DNA from: Agathobacter sp.
GTDB lineage: Bacteria; Bacillota; Clostridia; Lachnospirales; Lachnospiraceae
Direction of reading: 5' to 3'
DNA: 64,000 nucleotides
Assembly (NCBI GenBank): GCA_017409825.1
Contig: JAFQRZ010000024.1
Location: 1-64,000, forward strand
This document shows, in pieces, positions 1 to 7,023 of this stretch (positions within the stretch are counted from its first letter, which is position 1; every line of letters starts with the position of its first letter). The notes below the pieces were generated by a model. The model saw nothing but the letters and a program-made list of their open reading frames with translations. It made no database searches and was not told the origin of the DNA. The translations under genes were made by a program, and so were the position numbers.

Positions 1-1
1 T

Positions 2-160
2 CTTCGTCTGGTGAAAGACCCAGAAGTAGCGGACCCAATCCGCTTCCTGCGTCAGCGAGAAGTGGTACACTTCCAGAGATTTGGCGAAGGCTTAAGAATG
101 TATCAGGAGCAGTTGGATAGCAAGAACTTCTATGCATTTAACCCTTCATTTGATAAATAA
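2..160 (+). CDS. cotJC: CotJC-like spore-coat manganese catalase, 3' fragment
   Basis: Only the last 52 codons are in the window; the gene begins upstream. The translated tail contains DPEVADPIRFLRQREVVHFQ and ends FYAFNPSFDK. I recognise this as the conserved C-terminus of the CotJC / manganese-catalase family, whose members sit in the inner spore coat and are thought to dismutate peroxide at a di-manganese site. The visible E and H of REVVHF fit the family's metal-ligand helix. A strong terminator follows directly. A coat gene here and sigK at 15.2 kb suggest a spore-forming lineage. The family is fairly certain; the subfamily rests on the fragment alone. Confidence 0.8.
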   Translation, partial: LRLVKDPEVADPIRFLRQREVVHFQRFGEGLRMYQEQLDSKNFYAFNPSFDK

Positions 161-180
161 GTATAGGAATTTTTTACGGA

Positions 181-211
181 AAATCCACGGCATCTCTACC
201 GTGGATTTTTT
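181..211 (+). terminator. Rho-independent terminator after cotJC-like gene
   Basis: A perfect 10-bp stem (AAATCCACGG, 181-190, with CCGTGGATTT, 199-208) and an 8-nt loop run into a T tract 21 bp after the stop codon. Confidence 0.85.
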
Positions 212-254
212 GATGAAAAAGCAAGTTAGTATATGGTGGATAGAATATTTATGG

Positions 255-341
255 TATAATGAGCGCAAGCGAGCTTGGGAAGGCGTAGCCTTCACACAAC
301 GAGCGGCGAAATGCAACCTTAGGCTTTGCCTAAGGTATAAT
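255..341 (+). promoter_or_regulatory. Leader with serial inverted repeats and two TATAAT boxes
   Basis: The 220-bp gap before the sigma-fusion gene holds TATAAT at 255-260 and again at 336-341, neither with a convincing -35 box at 16-18 bp. Between them are three small inverted repeats: CAAGC/GCTTG (266-277), GAAGGC-GTA-GCCTTC (279-293) and a perfect 9-bp hairpin ACCTTAGGC-TTT-GCCTAAGGT (316-336) abutting the second TATAAT. They could be operators, a folded leader or part of a dispersed repeat; the sequence alone does not decide. Confidence 0.4.
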
Positions 342-379
342 AAAGACATTATAGTTGCCTTAAATGAAAGAGGAATAAA

Positions 380-2926
380 ATGGAAGACAAACAGATTATA
401 GAATTGTATTGGAATCGTTCCGAGGATTCAATAAAAGAAACCGAAGTGAAATACGGAAAGCTCTGTGCCTATATCGCATCTCATATTCTGCAAAACGAAG
501 AAGATGCGGAGTGTTGTGTTAAAGAAAGTTACGAGAGACTTTGGGAAACCATTCCACCTCGTAGACCACAGAACTTAAAGACATATTTGTGTAAAATTAC
601 AAGAGATTATGCATTACATATAAAATACAAAGATGTGAATGAGCAGGAAGAAGACTTGTTTACAGCGGAACTTATTGTACAGGATTTCCTAAAAGGCTTA
701 GAGCCACTGAATCGTAAGCTTTTTGTGGCACATTACTGGTATTTTAGTTCTGTTTCAGAGATTGCTCTGCAGTACAAGATGAGTGAACATAAGGTGGAGA
801 CGACCTTGCGTACATTACGCCAGAAACTGGATACAGAGCTGGAACAGAAGAATATCTGCTTGCAGACAGAAGAGACACTTTTGTCTGCGATGACAGAGGT
901 GGAAGATAGATATTTGGAAGAGGCAGAACCTACAATAATGATATCGCCAGAAACGATATCTCCAAAAGGACTGTCGGAAGTGAAACGAAATCAAGATACG
1001 AAGACGTTATTTGTCCAGAGGTGGAAGAAATATCAAATACCAGTAATAATAGGTGCGTTGTGCTTGGGGTTGATTTTGCTTGTACTTGTATGGCCGAAAG
1101 CTCCAGTAGAACAGAATCCGACAGAATCTCAAATGGGTGGAGCTGCCTCTGACTCAGAGAAACCAAATACAGAAGCTATAGATACAGATGGGGTTGTATT
1201 GGATGATTTGATTAGCATAGTTGGGGTTGGGACATTTCATAAAGATGACCTTGTGCAGTTGAAGGCGTTACATCCTTGGTATGAAGAAAAGGAAATCGCA
1301 GCATTGCCAGTCTATAAAAATCTTTCGGTTATCTATGATGGACAGGAAAATGTTACGGAGTACATGACGGAGGATGCACTTAATACAAGCATAACTGATA
1401 TTGCTACAAAATTGAATATGAACATAATAACCATGAAATTTGATAAGGTTCGTATTGGTGGTACAGAAAATAAATATGCAATTGTTGGTGCTCAGGTAAC
1501 GACAGACACTGGTTCGATTCAGGTTGATGCAACGGGCAAAATCACCGTAAGCTTTACAGAGGGAGTAAAACTTCCTGTGGCATACGATATGTCAGATTCT
1601 ACGACGGTTGAACATGCGAATAACAAGGTTGTCACTTATTTGATGGAAAAATATGCGGATATTATTTCGGTGCAAAATTTTGTTTCAAACTCTTATCCAA
1701 CCTATGATGAAGAAGGAAATCGCACCATGCATTTTCGAGCAATTGTGGACAGCGGTGCTATAAGTGAAGTCGAAAAAATCTTGGATTACAATTTTAATCA
1801 GATAGAATTTTATTATAATGAAGGACTTGGATTAACCGGCTTTTGTTATGGAGATATTCGTATAGCGACAGAGCTTATGGGTTATTACCCAATTATATCC
1901 TTAGAGGAAGCTAAGGTTCTCTTGCAGGAAGGAAATTTTAGAAGTGGATATTTTGGCTCTGAAGGATTGTCGTATGAAGAAGAGGATGTTTTAGCCGTAG
2001 AACTCATGTATAAAACAGATGAATGGGAAGATGTATATCAGCCATATTATTGTTTTTATATTTTATCTGCGGTAGATAATTTATATGCCAGATGCTATGT
2101 GCCAGCAGTCGAAGGTGTTAGAGTAGATGGAGTAGGGTCGGAGGTTGAGGATGTAGAATTACAAGGAGTCGAAATTATCGACTTGTCCGAATATGACAGT
2201 ATGAATAATAATGGATTCTATTTTAAAGATGGTAAGCCATATATCCTCAAAAATGGTGCAATGGTAGAAGCAACTGATTATGACGGAAGTGAAGACCCAT
2301 ACTTGGAGTATGGAGAAGTGCATGGGGAATTTACAGATAATGGAACAGAATGGTATTTGTACTATAAGGGAGAACCAATTGTAAACTTGTCTCGTTTAAA
2401 TATTCTGCAGGACGGCGATGGAAATAAGAGCTTTGATGCAAAATACATTGATGGACAGGTAGTCATATTTAGTATCCTATATCCAAATTCAGATTATGCG
2501 AAAGGTGTGGCTGAGGTTTATCTATATTCGATTGAGGACCAGTCATTAACCCAGATTATGTACTCTGTACCTATACATAGTGGTACGCAGCCGTATGGGC
2601 TAGACTTAAGAGGTGGTCGTTATTTGACCATGGGCAATGAAGCAGAAGAGGTGTTGATTGTGGATTTGCTAACGGGGGAGAGCGTCAATACAGGTATTCG
2701 TTATGAAGATGTTGATTGTATATTATCTGCAAGCGACAAGTATTATGCGTTTGCATATAAGACAGGAGAGATTGTTTTGATAGATAAGGCGAGTGGTAAG
2801 CTGTTTAAGAAAGCGAAGTACCAGCTAAGTTTTACACCAAATAATATCACCTATCAGGATGATATGCTTTATATTCCAGCAGACTATGGAACGCAGATGT
2901 TTGTAATCAAAGAGTTTGAATCGTAA
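380..2926 (+). CDS. Membrane-tethered ECF sigma factor fused to an anti-sigma-like sensor
   Basis: This 848-residue protein has three parts. Residues about 6-155 look like an ECF sigma factor: region 2 at 6-85, then region 4 with the helix-turn-helix stretch SSVSEIALQYKMSEHKVETT (123-142). Residues 165-200 are an acidic linker containing AMTEVEDRYLEEA, which resembles the start of clostridial ECF anti-sigma factors. One membrane helix (219-238) follows, and about 610 residues are predicted outside the cell. The last 280 residues repeat short strands such as GEIVLIDKASGKLF, suggesting propeller-like blades. The start has a good site (GAAAGAGGAATAAA). I infer a one-gene sigma/anti-sigma device whose DNA-binding part stays tethered until released by proteolysis or a conformational change. 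The fold and domain order are visible; activity is unproven. Confidence 0.7.
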   Translation: MEDKQIIELYWNRSEDSIKETEVKYGKLCAYIASHILQNEEDAECCVKESYERLWETIPPRRPQNLKTYLCKITRDYALHIKYKDVNEQEEDLFTAELIVQDFLKGLEPLNRKLFVAHYWYFSSVSEIALQYKMSEHKVETTLRTLRQKLDTELEQKNICLQTEETLLSAMTEVEDRYLEEAEPTIMISPETISPKGLSEVKRNQDTKTLFVQRWKKYQIPVIIGALCLGLILLVLVWPKAPVEQNPTESQMGGAASDSEKPNTEAIDTDGVVLDDLISIVGVGTFHKDDLVQLKALHPWYEEKEIAALPVYKNLSVIYDGQENVTEYMTEDALNTSITDIATKLNMNIITMKFDKVRIGGTENKYAIVGAQVTTDTGSIQVDATGKITVSFTEGVKLPVAYDMSDSTTVEHANNKVVTYLMEKYADIISVQNFVSNSYPTYDEEGNRTMHFRAIVDSGAISEVEKILDYNFNQIEFYYNEGLGLTGFCYGDIRIATELMGYYPIISLEEAKVLLQEGNFRSGYFGSEGLSYEEEDVLAVELMYKTDEWEDVYQPYYCFYILSAVDNLYARCYVPAVEGVRVDGVGSEVEDVELQGVEIIDLSEYDSMNNNGFYFKDGKPYILKNGAMVEATDYDGSEDPYLEYGEVHGEFTDNGTEWYLYYKGEPIVNLSRLNILQDGDGNKSFDAKYIDGQVVIFSILYPNSDYAKGVAEVYLYSIEDQSLTQIMYSVPIHSGTQPYGLDLRGGRYLTMGNEAEEVLIVDLLTGESVNTGIRYEDVDCILSASDKYYAFAYKTGEIVLIDKASGKLFKKAKYQLSFTPNNITYQDDMLYIPADYGTQMFVIKEFES

Positions 2927-2931
2927 GCAAG

Positions 2932-2956
2932 CGGCCACCTTCGGGTGGTCGTTTTT
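2932..2956 (+). terminator. Terminator with UUCG loop
   Basis: The stem CGGCCACC / GGTGGTCG (one G-U pair) closes a TTCG tetraloop and is followed by TTTTT, 6 bp after the fusion gene's stop. It separates the fusion gene from the next sigma operon. Confidence 0.88.
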
Positions 2957-2964
2957 CATTGCCT

Positions 2965-2994
2965 TGTCACCTGTTTTGCCTTATGATGTGTCTA
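2965..2994 (+). promoter_or_regulatory. ECF-type promoter of the sigma/anti-sigma operon
   Basis: TGTCACC (2965-2971), a 17-bp spacer and TGTCTA (2989-2994) lie just ahead of the ECF sigma gene. This layout, an -35 with AAC/CACC character and an -10 of CGTC type, is typical of promoters read by ECF sigma factors and often marks autoregulation. No good sigma-A pair fits the same stretch. Confidence 0.55.
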
Positions 2995-3016
2995 TATAGT
3001 AAAGAGGTTAGAAAAT

Positions 3017-3607
3017 ATGCTAGTTTTATATTTATCCATTATCGATGATGAAAAACACAAAAGAAAATTTGAAGAGATTTACCTGTCTTATCGAAAGCAG
3101 ATGCTTATCATGGCGAGGTCTGTGGTACACCAGGATGCCGATGCAGAAGATGTGGTGCATGAGGTGTTCTTAAATATCGCGACACGGTATATGGAAACTG
3201 TAAGTGGGATAAAAGAGGAAAAGGTCCTTCGCAATTATCTGCTGACAGCTACGAAACGCACGGCACTTAATTGGCTTCGCAAATACAAGCATATCATATA
3301 TGTGGAACCAGAAGCAGAGCTGGATTACATAGTGCCAGAGATACCAGACGATAAGTTCGTGGAGCATATCTGCGAGCGTATCGAATACGAACAGGTGATG
3401 CAAGCAATCGCGCGATTAGAAGAAAAGTATAAATGGGTCATGTATTATCACTTTGTAATGGAAATACCTATACCAAAGGTGGCAGAAATGCTACAACAAT
3501 CTGTTGCAACAACCAAGAAACAATTAGTACGCGGCAAAAAGAAGCTTCTTACATTATTAGAAATGAGAGGAGAGGAAAGCAATGTCAATGACGAGAGAGG
3601 AATTTAA
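3017..3607 (+). CDS. ECF-type RNA polymerase sigma factor
   Basis: This 196-residue protein has sigma region 2 (about 20-90, with the signature DAEDVVHEVFLNI at 42-54) and region 4 near the C-terminus (about 125-180, ending VATTKKQLVRGKKKLL). This is the two-domain build of extracytoplasmic-function sigma factors, which redirect RNA polymerase to envelope-stress promoters. An AGAGG ribosome site precedes the ATG. The 3' end overlaps the anti-sigma gene by 26 bp, so the two are translationally coupled. The ECF-like promoter upstream suggests it activates its own operon. The inducing signal cannot be read from the sequence. Confidence 0.9.
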   Translation: MLVLYLSIIDDEKHKRKFEEIYLSYRKQMLIMARSVVHQDADAEDVVHEVFLNIATRYMETVSGIKEEKVLRNYLLTATKRTALNWLRKYKHIIYVEPEAELDYIVPEIPDDKFVEHICERIEYEQVMQAIARLEEKYKWVMYYHFVMEIPIPKVAEMLQQSVATTKKQLVRGKKKLLTLLEMRGEESNVNDERGI

Positions 3608-4262
3608 ACGTGCATTTACAGAAGTCGCTTCCATGGAATTTGCAGATATACCAACGGATGAGTCAGAAATTGATTTTACTTTTTCGCAGAAATTTCTTCG
3701 AAAGATGGACAATCTTATTGCTTTGCAACAGGATGGCGTGTGGCGTTTTCTAAATATGATGCGTAGACATATTGCAGTTATCGCAATTATCATTTTGGGA
3801 GTAACGGTTTCCGCTTGTGGTATCAATCAGGTCATCACACATTTGTATGATAATGTGTATGAGGAGATGCGAGAGGAATTTTATGCAGGTGTGACTGCGA
3901 CAGAGATTTCATATATATATGAGATTTCAAAGGTGCCAGAAGGTTTTGCGTTAAAGCGTTTATCCAAGGCAGAAGGAAGTGTAATTACGGAATATCAAAA
4001 TACTGCAGGAGATGAGATTATCTTTTTACAGGACGCGACAGACGAGGTGAAAATGAATATAAAGCAAACTGGTTGGGATGATCCAATGAGAGAACAAGTG
4101 ACACGAACCAGTATGACAGTTCGCGGTATAGAGGTAGAACTTTATGAAAATAAGTATGTTACAGGTGCCATTTGGATTGAAAATGGGTATTGCATGGAGA
4201 TTCAGTATTATGGATGTGAAGGTACAGACGAAGTTATAGCTTTGGTAGAGGTTGTAAAATGA
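3582..4262 (+). CDS. Membrane anti-sigma factor, DUF4367-like
   Basis: This 226-residue protein overlaps the sigma gene. Residues 1-62 are cytoplasmic and should bind the sigma factor, 63-81 form one membrane helix, and the outside part (about 110-226) ends in a segment (NGYCMEIQYYGCEGTDEVIA) that resembles the DUF4367 domain found on clostridial anti-sigma factors. The start is well supported by GAGAGGAAAGC. Its role is inferred from gene order and topology: it would hold the preceding sigma factor at the membrane until a cell-envelope signal arrives. The DUF assignment comes from recognition, not from a search. Confidence 0.75.
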   Translation: MSMTREEFKRAFTEVASMEFADIPTDESEIDFTFSQKFLRKMDNLIALQQDGVWRFLNMMRRHIAVIAIIILGVTVSACGINQVITHLYDNVYEEMREEFYAGVTATEISYIYEISKVPEGFALKRLSKAEGSVITEYQNTAGDEIIFLQDATDEVKMNIKQTGWDDPMREQVTRTSMTVRGIEVELYENKYVTGAIWIENGYCMEIQYYGCEGTDEVIALVEVVK

Positions 4263-5047
4263 AAGGAAGTGAATTTATGTTAGGAATTAAGAAAAAAACT
4301 GTTTTGATTATTATTGTGGTTACTGTAGCGGTGTTTGCGATACTTTATGGGGGTATTTATTTTCTAACTAATGCAGGGGATAAAAATATTAGAAAGTATG
4401 ATGAAATATTGCGAGCTACATTGGATGAAAACATACATTTTATGCTAGAGGATATTGTTCCGCATCGTTCCACAGAAATAGCTCATCAAATAGAACATTA
4501 TAAATATGATCATAATAAACTTAGAATATCAAAATATCCATTAGAAGAGGAGTATAGAGAAAGTCATTGGTTTGTTTATGAAGGAAAGGACTATACATAT
4601 CGTGTTCGGGGCGAGGATATTGAAGTAAATATGAGCAATTATGTAATGCCGACAGATAAGATTCCAGATGGTATCGACGCTAGCTATTATACAATCATTG
4701 GTGCAAATGTCACATACGAAGAAACAGATTCCCACTACATATTCACGTATGATAATAAATTGAGAAAAAATATGGAAGTATGGGACGACTATTATGAAGA
4801 AGTGGTTGGTGGATATACTTCTGGTGTTTCCGTAGCATACTTAGACAAAGAATGGAATTTGGAAAAACTGGTGATTACAGAAAAGTGGAATATATTAGAT
4901 GAAAACGGAGAAGAAATAGAACGAGAGAGAACGTTTACATTGACATATTATGATACAACGGAGGAAGAGATTAAAAAGGCATTAGAAGATGAGTATGATA
5001 TGATGATGACAGAACTATATGGTCCAGAGTATGAAGAAAACAATTAA
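4259..5047 (+). CDS. Single-pass membrane protein of the ECF sigma operon, function unknown
   Basis: This 262-residue protein has an N-terminal membrane helix (about 13-36) and an outside domain rich in acidic and aromatic residues. I recognise no family. The first ATG overlaps the previous stop (ATGA). A second in-frame ATG at 4277 has the stronger Shine-Dalgarno (AAGGAAGTGA), so the protein may be 256 residues. As third gene behind an ECF sigma/anti-sigma pair it is either an accessory sensor or the regulon's first target. Confidence 0.7.
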   Translation: MKGSEFMLGIKKKTVLIIIVVTVAVFAILYGGIYFLTNAGDKNIRKYDEILRATLDENIHFMLEDIVPHRSTEIAHQIEHYKYDHNKLRISKYPLEEEYRESHWFVYEGKDYTYRVRGEDIEVNMSNYVMPTDKIPDGIDASYYTIIGANVTYEETDSHYIFTYDNKLRKNMEVWDDYYEEVVGGYTSGVSVAYLDKEWNLEKLVITEKWNILDENGEEIERERTFTLTYYDTTEEEIKKALEDEYDMMMTELYGPEYEENN

Positions 5048-5134
5048 GGTAACGTTAAGGTTTTTCTATATTAATATTAAGAATGATATGCTATACTCTA
5101 ACTAACATAAAGAATGGTAAGAGGAGGTATGCGT

Positions 5135-5353
5135 ATGAATAAAACAGTATGGAAGATAATTGCTTATATATGTATGTTTTTAGGGCTTGGCTTATTTGCT
5201 TTTGCAGTGTGGCTGGAACATGACTATGAGCTATGGATGAAAGTAAATTCGTGGATTAGCGTAGATGTTTTATTTTGGGTAGGTGCGATAATGGGGTTTG
5301 GCGGTACTGTAGCTGCGAGACGTTTGGAAAATGTATATATTGACCGCCGATGA
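5135..5353 (+). CDS. Small two-helix membrane protein
   Basis: A 72-residue protein with two membrane helices (about 7-26 and 42-60) and a basic tail (ARRLENVYIDRR). The ATG at 5135 is chosen because GAGGAGG at 5121-5127 sits 7 bp before it; an upstream in-frame ATG at 5114 lacks a site. It lies 87 bp behind the ECF operon and may have its own promoter (TATACT at 5092-5097, with no clear -35). Function unknown. Confidence 0.6.
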   Translation: MNKTVWKIIAYICMFLGLGLFAFAVWLEHDYELWMKVNSWISVDVLFWVGAIMGFGGTVAARRLENVYIDRR

Positions 5354-5371
5354 AATTATACGATTATAACA

Positions 5372-5400
5372 TTGCCTAATTGAAAATTTTGTTATATAAT
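5372..5400 (+). promoter_or_regulatory. Sigma-A promoter of gltX
   Basis: TTGCCT (5372-5377), a 17-bp spacer and a perfect TATAAT (5395-5400). The predicted start near 5407 gives a leader of about 100 nt. Confidence 0.65.
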
Positions 5401-5401
5401 G

Positions 5402-5435
5402 TGGGTTGCGACTTGCAGATGCGAGTTGCAACCCA
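5402..5435 (+). promoter_or_regulatory. Hairpin at the 5' end of the gltX leader
   Basis: GGGTTGCGACTT (5403-5414) pairs with GAGTTGCAACCC (5423-5434) through 12 bp including two G-U pairs, flanked by a T-A pair. It begins at the predicted transcript start and has no long T tract after it, so it looks like a 5'-protective or regulatory hairpin more than a terminator. Confidence 0.5.
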
Positions 5436-5508
5436 TTTATGATATAAGTAAGTGTATATGGTACACAGACTATAGAAATAATCCGAAAACACAAGAGGAG
5501 AGAAGATT

Positions 5509-6963
5509 ATGAGCAAAGTTAGAACAAGATTTGCACCAAGTCCAACAGGTAGAATGCACGTAGGTAACTTACGTTCTGCATTGTACGAATTTTTAATTGC
5601 AAAACATGCAGGTGGAGAATTTATGCTCCGTATTGAAGATACAGACCAGGAACGTTATGTAGAAGGTGCAGTAGAGATTATCTACAGAACCATGGAAAAG
5701 ACAGGACTTATCCATGATGAAGGTCCAGACAAGGATGGCGGTTTCGGTCCTTATGTACAGAGTGAACGTATGGCGACTGGTATCTATATGAAATACGCAC
5801 AGGAATTGGTAGAAAAAGGCGAAGCATATTATTGTTTCTGTGACAAGGAACGTCTTGCTACTTTGAAATCTGAAGTCGTAGAAGGCAAAGAAATCACCGT
5901 TTATGATAAGCACTGTGCATCTTTATCCAAAGAAGAAGTAGAAGCAAACCTTGCAGCAGGCAAGCCATTCGTTATCCGTCAGAACATTCCAAACGAAGGT
6001 ACAACAACCTTCCATGATGAGCTTTACGGAGATATTACAGTAGAAAATGCAGAACTTGACGATATGATTCTCATCAAATCCGATGGATATCCTACTTACA
6101 ACTTCGCAAACGTAGTAGATGACCACACCATGAATATCACACACGTCGTTCGTGGTAATGAATATCTTTCATCATCACCAAAATATCAGAGACTTTATGA
6201 TGCATTTGGCTGGGAATCACCAACCTACATTCATTTGCCTTTGATTACTGATGAAAACCACAAGAAATTGTCAAAGAGAAGCGGACATTCTTCATTCGAA
6301 GATTTAATTGAACAGGGATTTTTGACAGAAGCAATCGTAAACTACATTGCTTTGCTTGGCTGGAGCCCAGAAGATAACCGCGAAATCTTTACCTTAGACG
6401 AACTTATTCGTGATTTTGATTATACGAGAATCAGCAAATCACCAGCCGTATTCGACTATGTAAAACTCAAATGGATGAATGGCGAATACATCAAGGCTAT
6501 GGATTTCGATGCATTCTATGAAATGGCTGAGCCATACATCAAAGAAGTCATCAGCAAAGATCTTGACCTTAAGAAAATCGCGGCTATGGTGAAAACTCGT
6601 ATTGAAGTGTTCCCAGATATCAAAGAACATATCGACTTCTTTGAAAGCTTGCCAGAATACGATACTGCGATGTATACACACAAGAAGATGAAGACCAATG
6701 AAGAAACATCTTTGGAAGTGCTTACCGAAATCCTTCCTGTATTGGAAGCGCAGGAAGATTATTCAAACGATGCACTTTATGCAACACTCTGCAAGTATGT
6801 AGAAGAAAAAGGCGTAAAGAATGGTTATGTAATGTGGCCTATCCGTACTGCTGTTTCAGGTAAACAGATGACACCAGGTGGTGCAACAGAGCTTATGGAA
6901 CTTCTTGGCAAAGAAGAGTCTATTGCTCGTATTAAAAAAGGTATCGAAATGTTATCCAAATAA
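5509..6963 (+). CDS. gltX: Glutamyl-tRNA synthetase
   Basis: This 484-residue class I synthetase charges tRNA-Glu in the cytoplasm (and, in many Firmicutes, tRNA-Gln for later amidation). The HIGH-type motif is in [13 protein letters not shown] (10-22) and the KMSKS-type loop is KKLSKRSG (252-259). Cysteines C109, C111 and C136 with H135 fit the zinc-binding insert of the family. Length is normal. The start has GAGGAGAGAAG upstream. It has its own promoter, leader hairpin and terminator, so it is a single-gene unit. Whether it is discriminating cannot be told from these motifs. Confidence 0.97.
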   Translation: MSKVRTRFAPSPTGRMHVGNLRSALYEFLIAKHAGGEFMLRIEDTDQERYVEGAVEIIYRTMEKTGLIHDEGPDKDGGFGPYVQSERMATGIYMKYAQELVEKGEAYYCFCDKERLATLKSEVVEGKEITVYDKHCASLSKEEVEANLAAGKPFVIRQNIPNEGTTTFHDELYGDITVENAELDDMILIKSDGYPTYNFANVVDDHTMNITHVVRGNEYLSSSPKYQRLYDAFGWESPTYIHLPLITDENHKKLSKRSGHSSFEDLIEQGFLTEAIVNYIALLGWSPEDNREIFTLDELIRDFDYTRISKSPAVFDYVKLKWMNGEYIKAMDFDAFYEMAEPYIKEVISKDLDLKKIAAMVKTRIEVFPDIKEHIDFFESLPEYDTAMYTHKKMKTNEETSLEVLTEILPVLEAQEDYSNDALYATLCKYVEEKGVKNGYVMWPIRTAVSGKQMTPGGATELMELLGKEESIARIKKGIEMLSK

Positions 6964-6974
6964 ATCTAAAAATC

Positions 6975-7012
6975 CAGAGCCAAGGGCGTATGAACTTGGC
7001 TCTGCTATTTTT
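6975..7012 (+). terminator. Terminator after gltX
   Basis: A perfect 10-bp stem (CAGAGCCAAG, 6975-6984, with CTTGGCTCTG, 6995-7004) with a 10-nt loop, followed by CTATTTTTC. The next gene starts only 12 bp beyond, so it may read through from here or use an unseen promoter. Confidence 0.75.
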
Positions 7013-7023
7013 CGAGGTAATTC

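Noticed and set aside
132-401. Open frame of 89 codons ahead of the sigma-fusion gene
   Set aside because: It starts within the cotJC-like 3' end, reads through its terminator and the inverted repeats, and has no ribosome site.
5041-5080. Repeat-like AAGGTAACGTTAAGG after the third ECF-operon gene, considered as a terminator
   Set aside because: The pairing is short and AT-rich, and the following T run is not preceded by a GC-rich stem.
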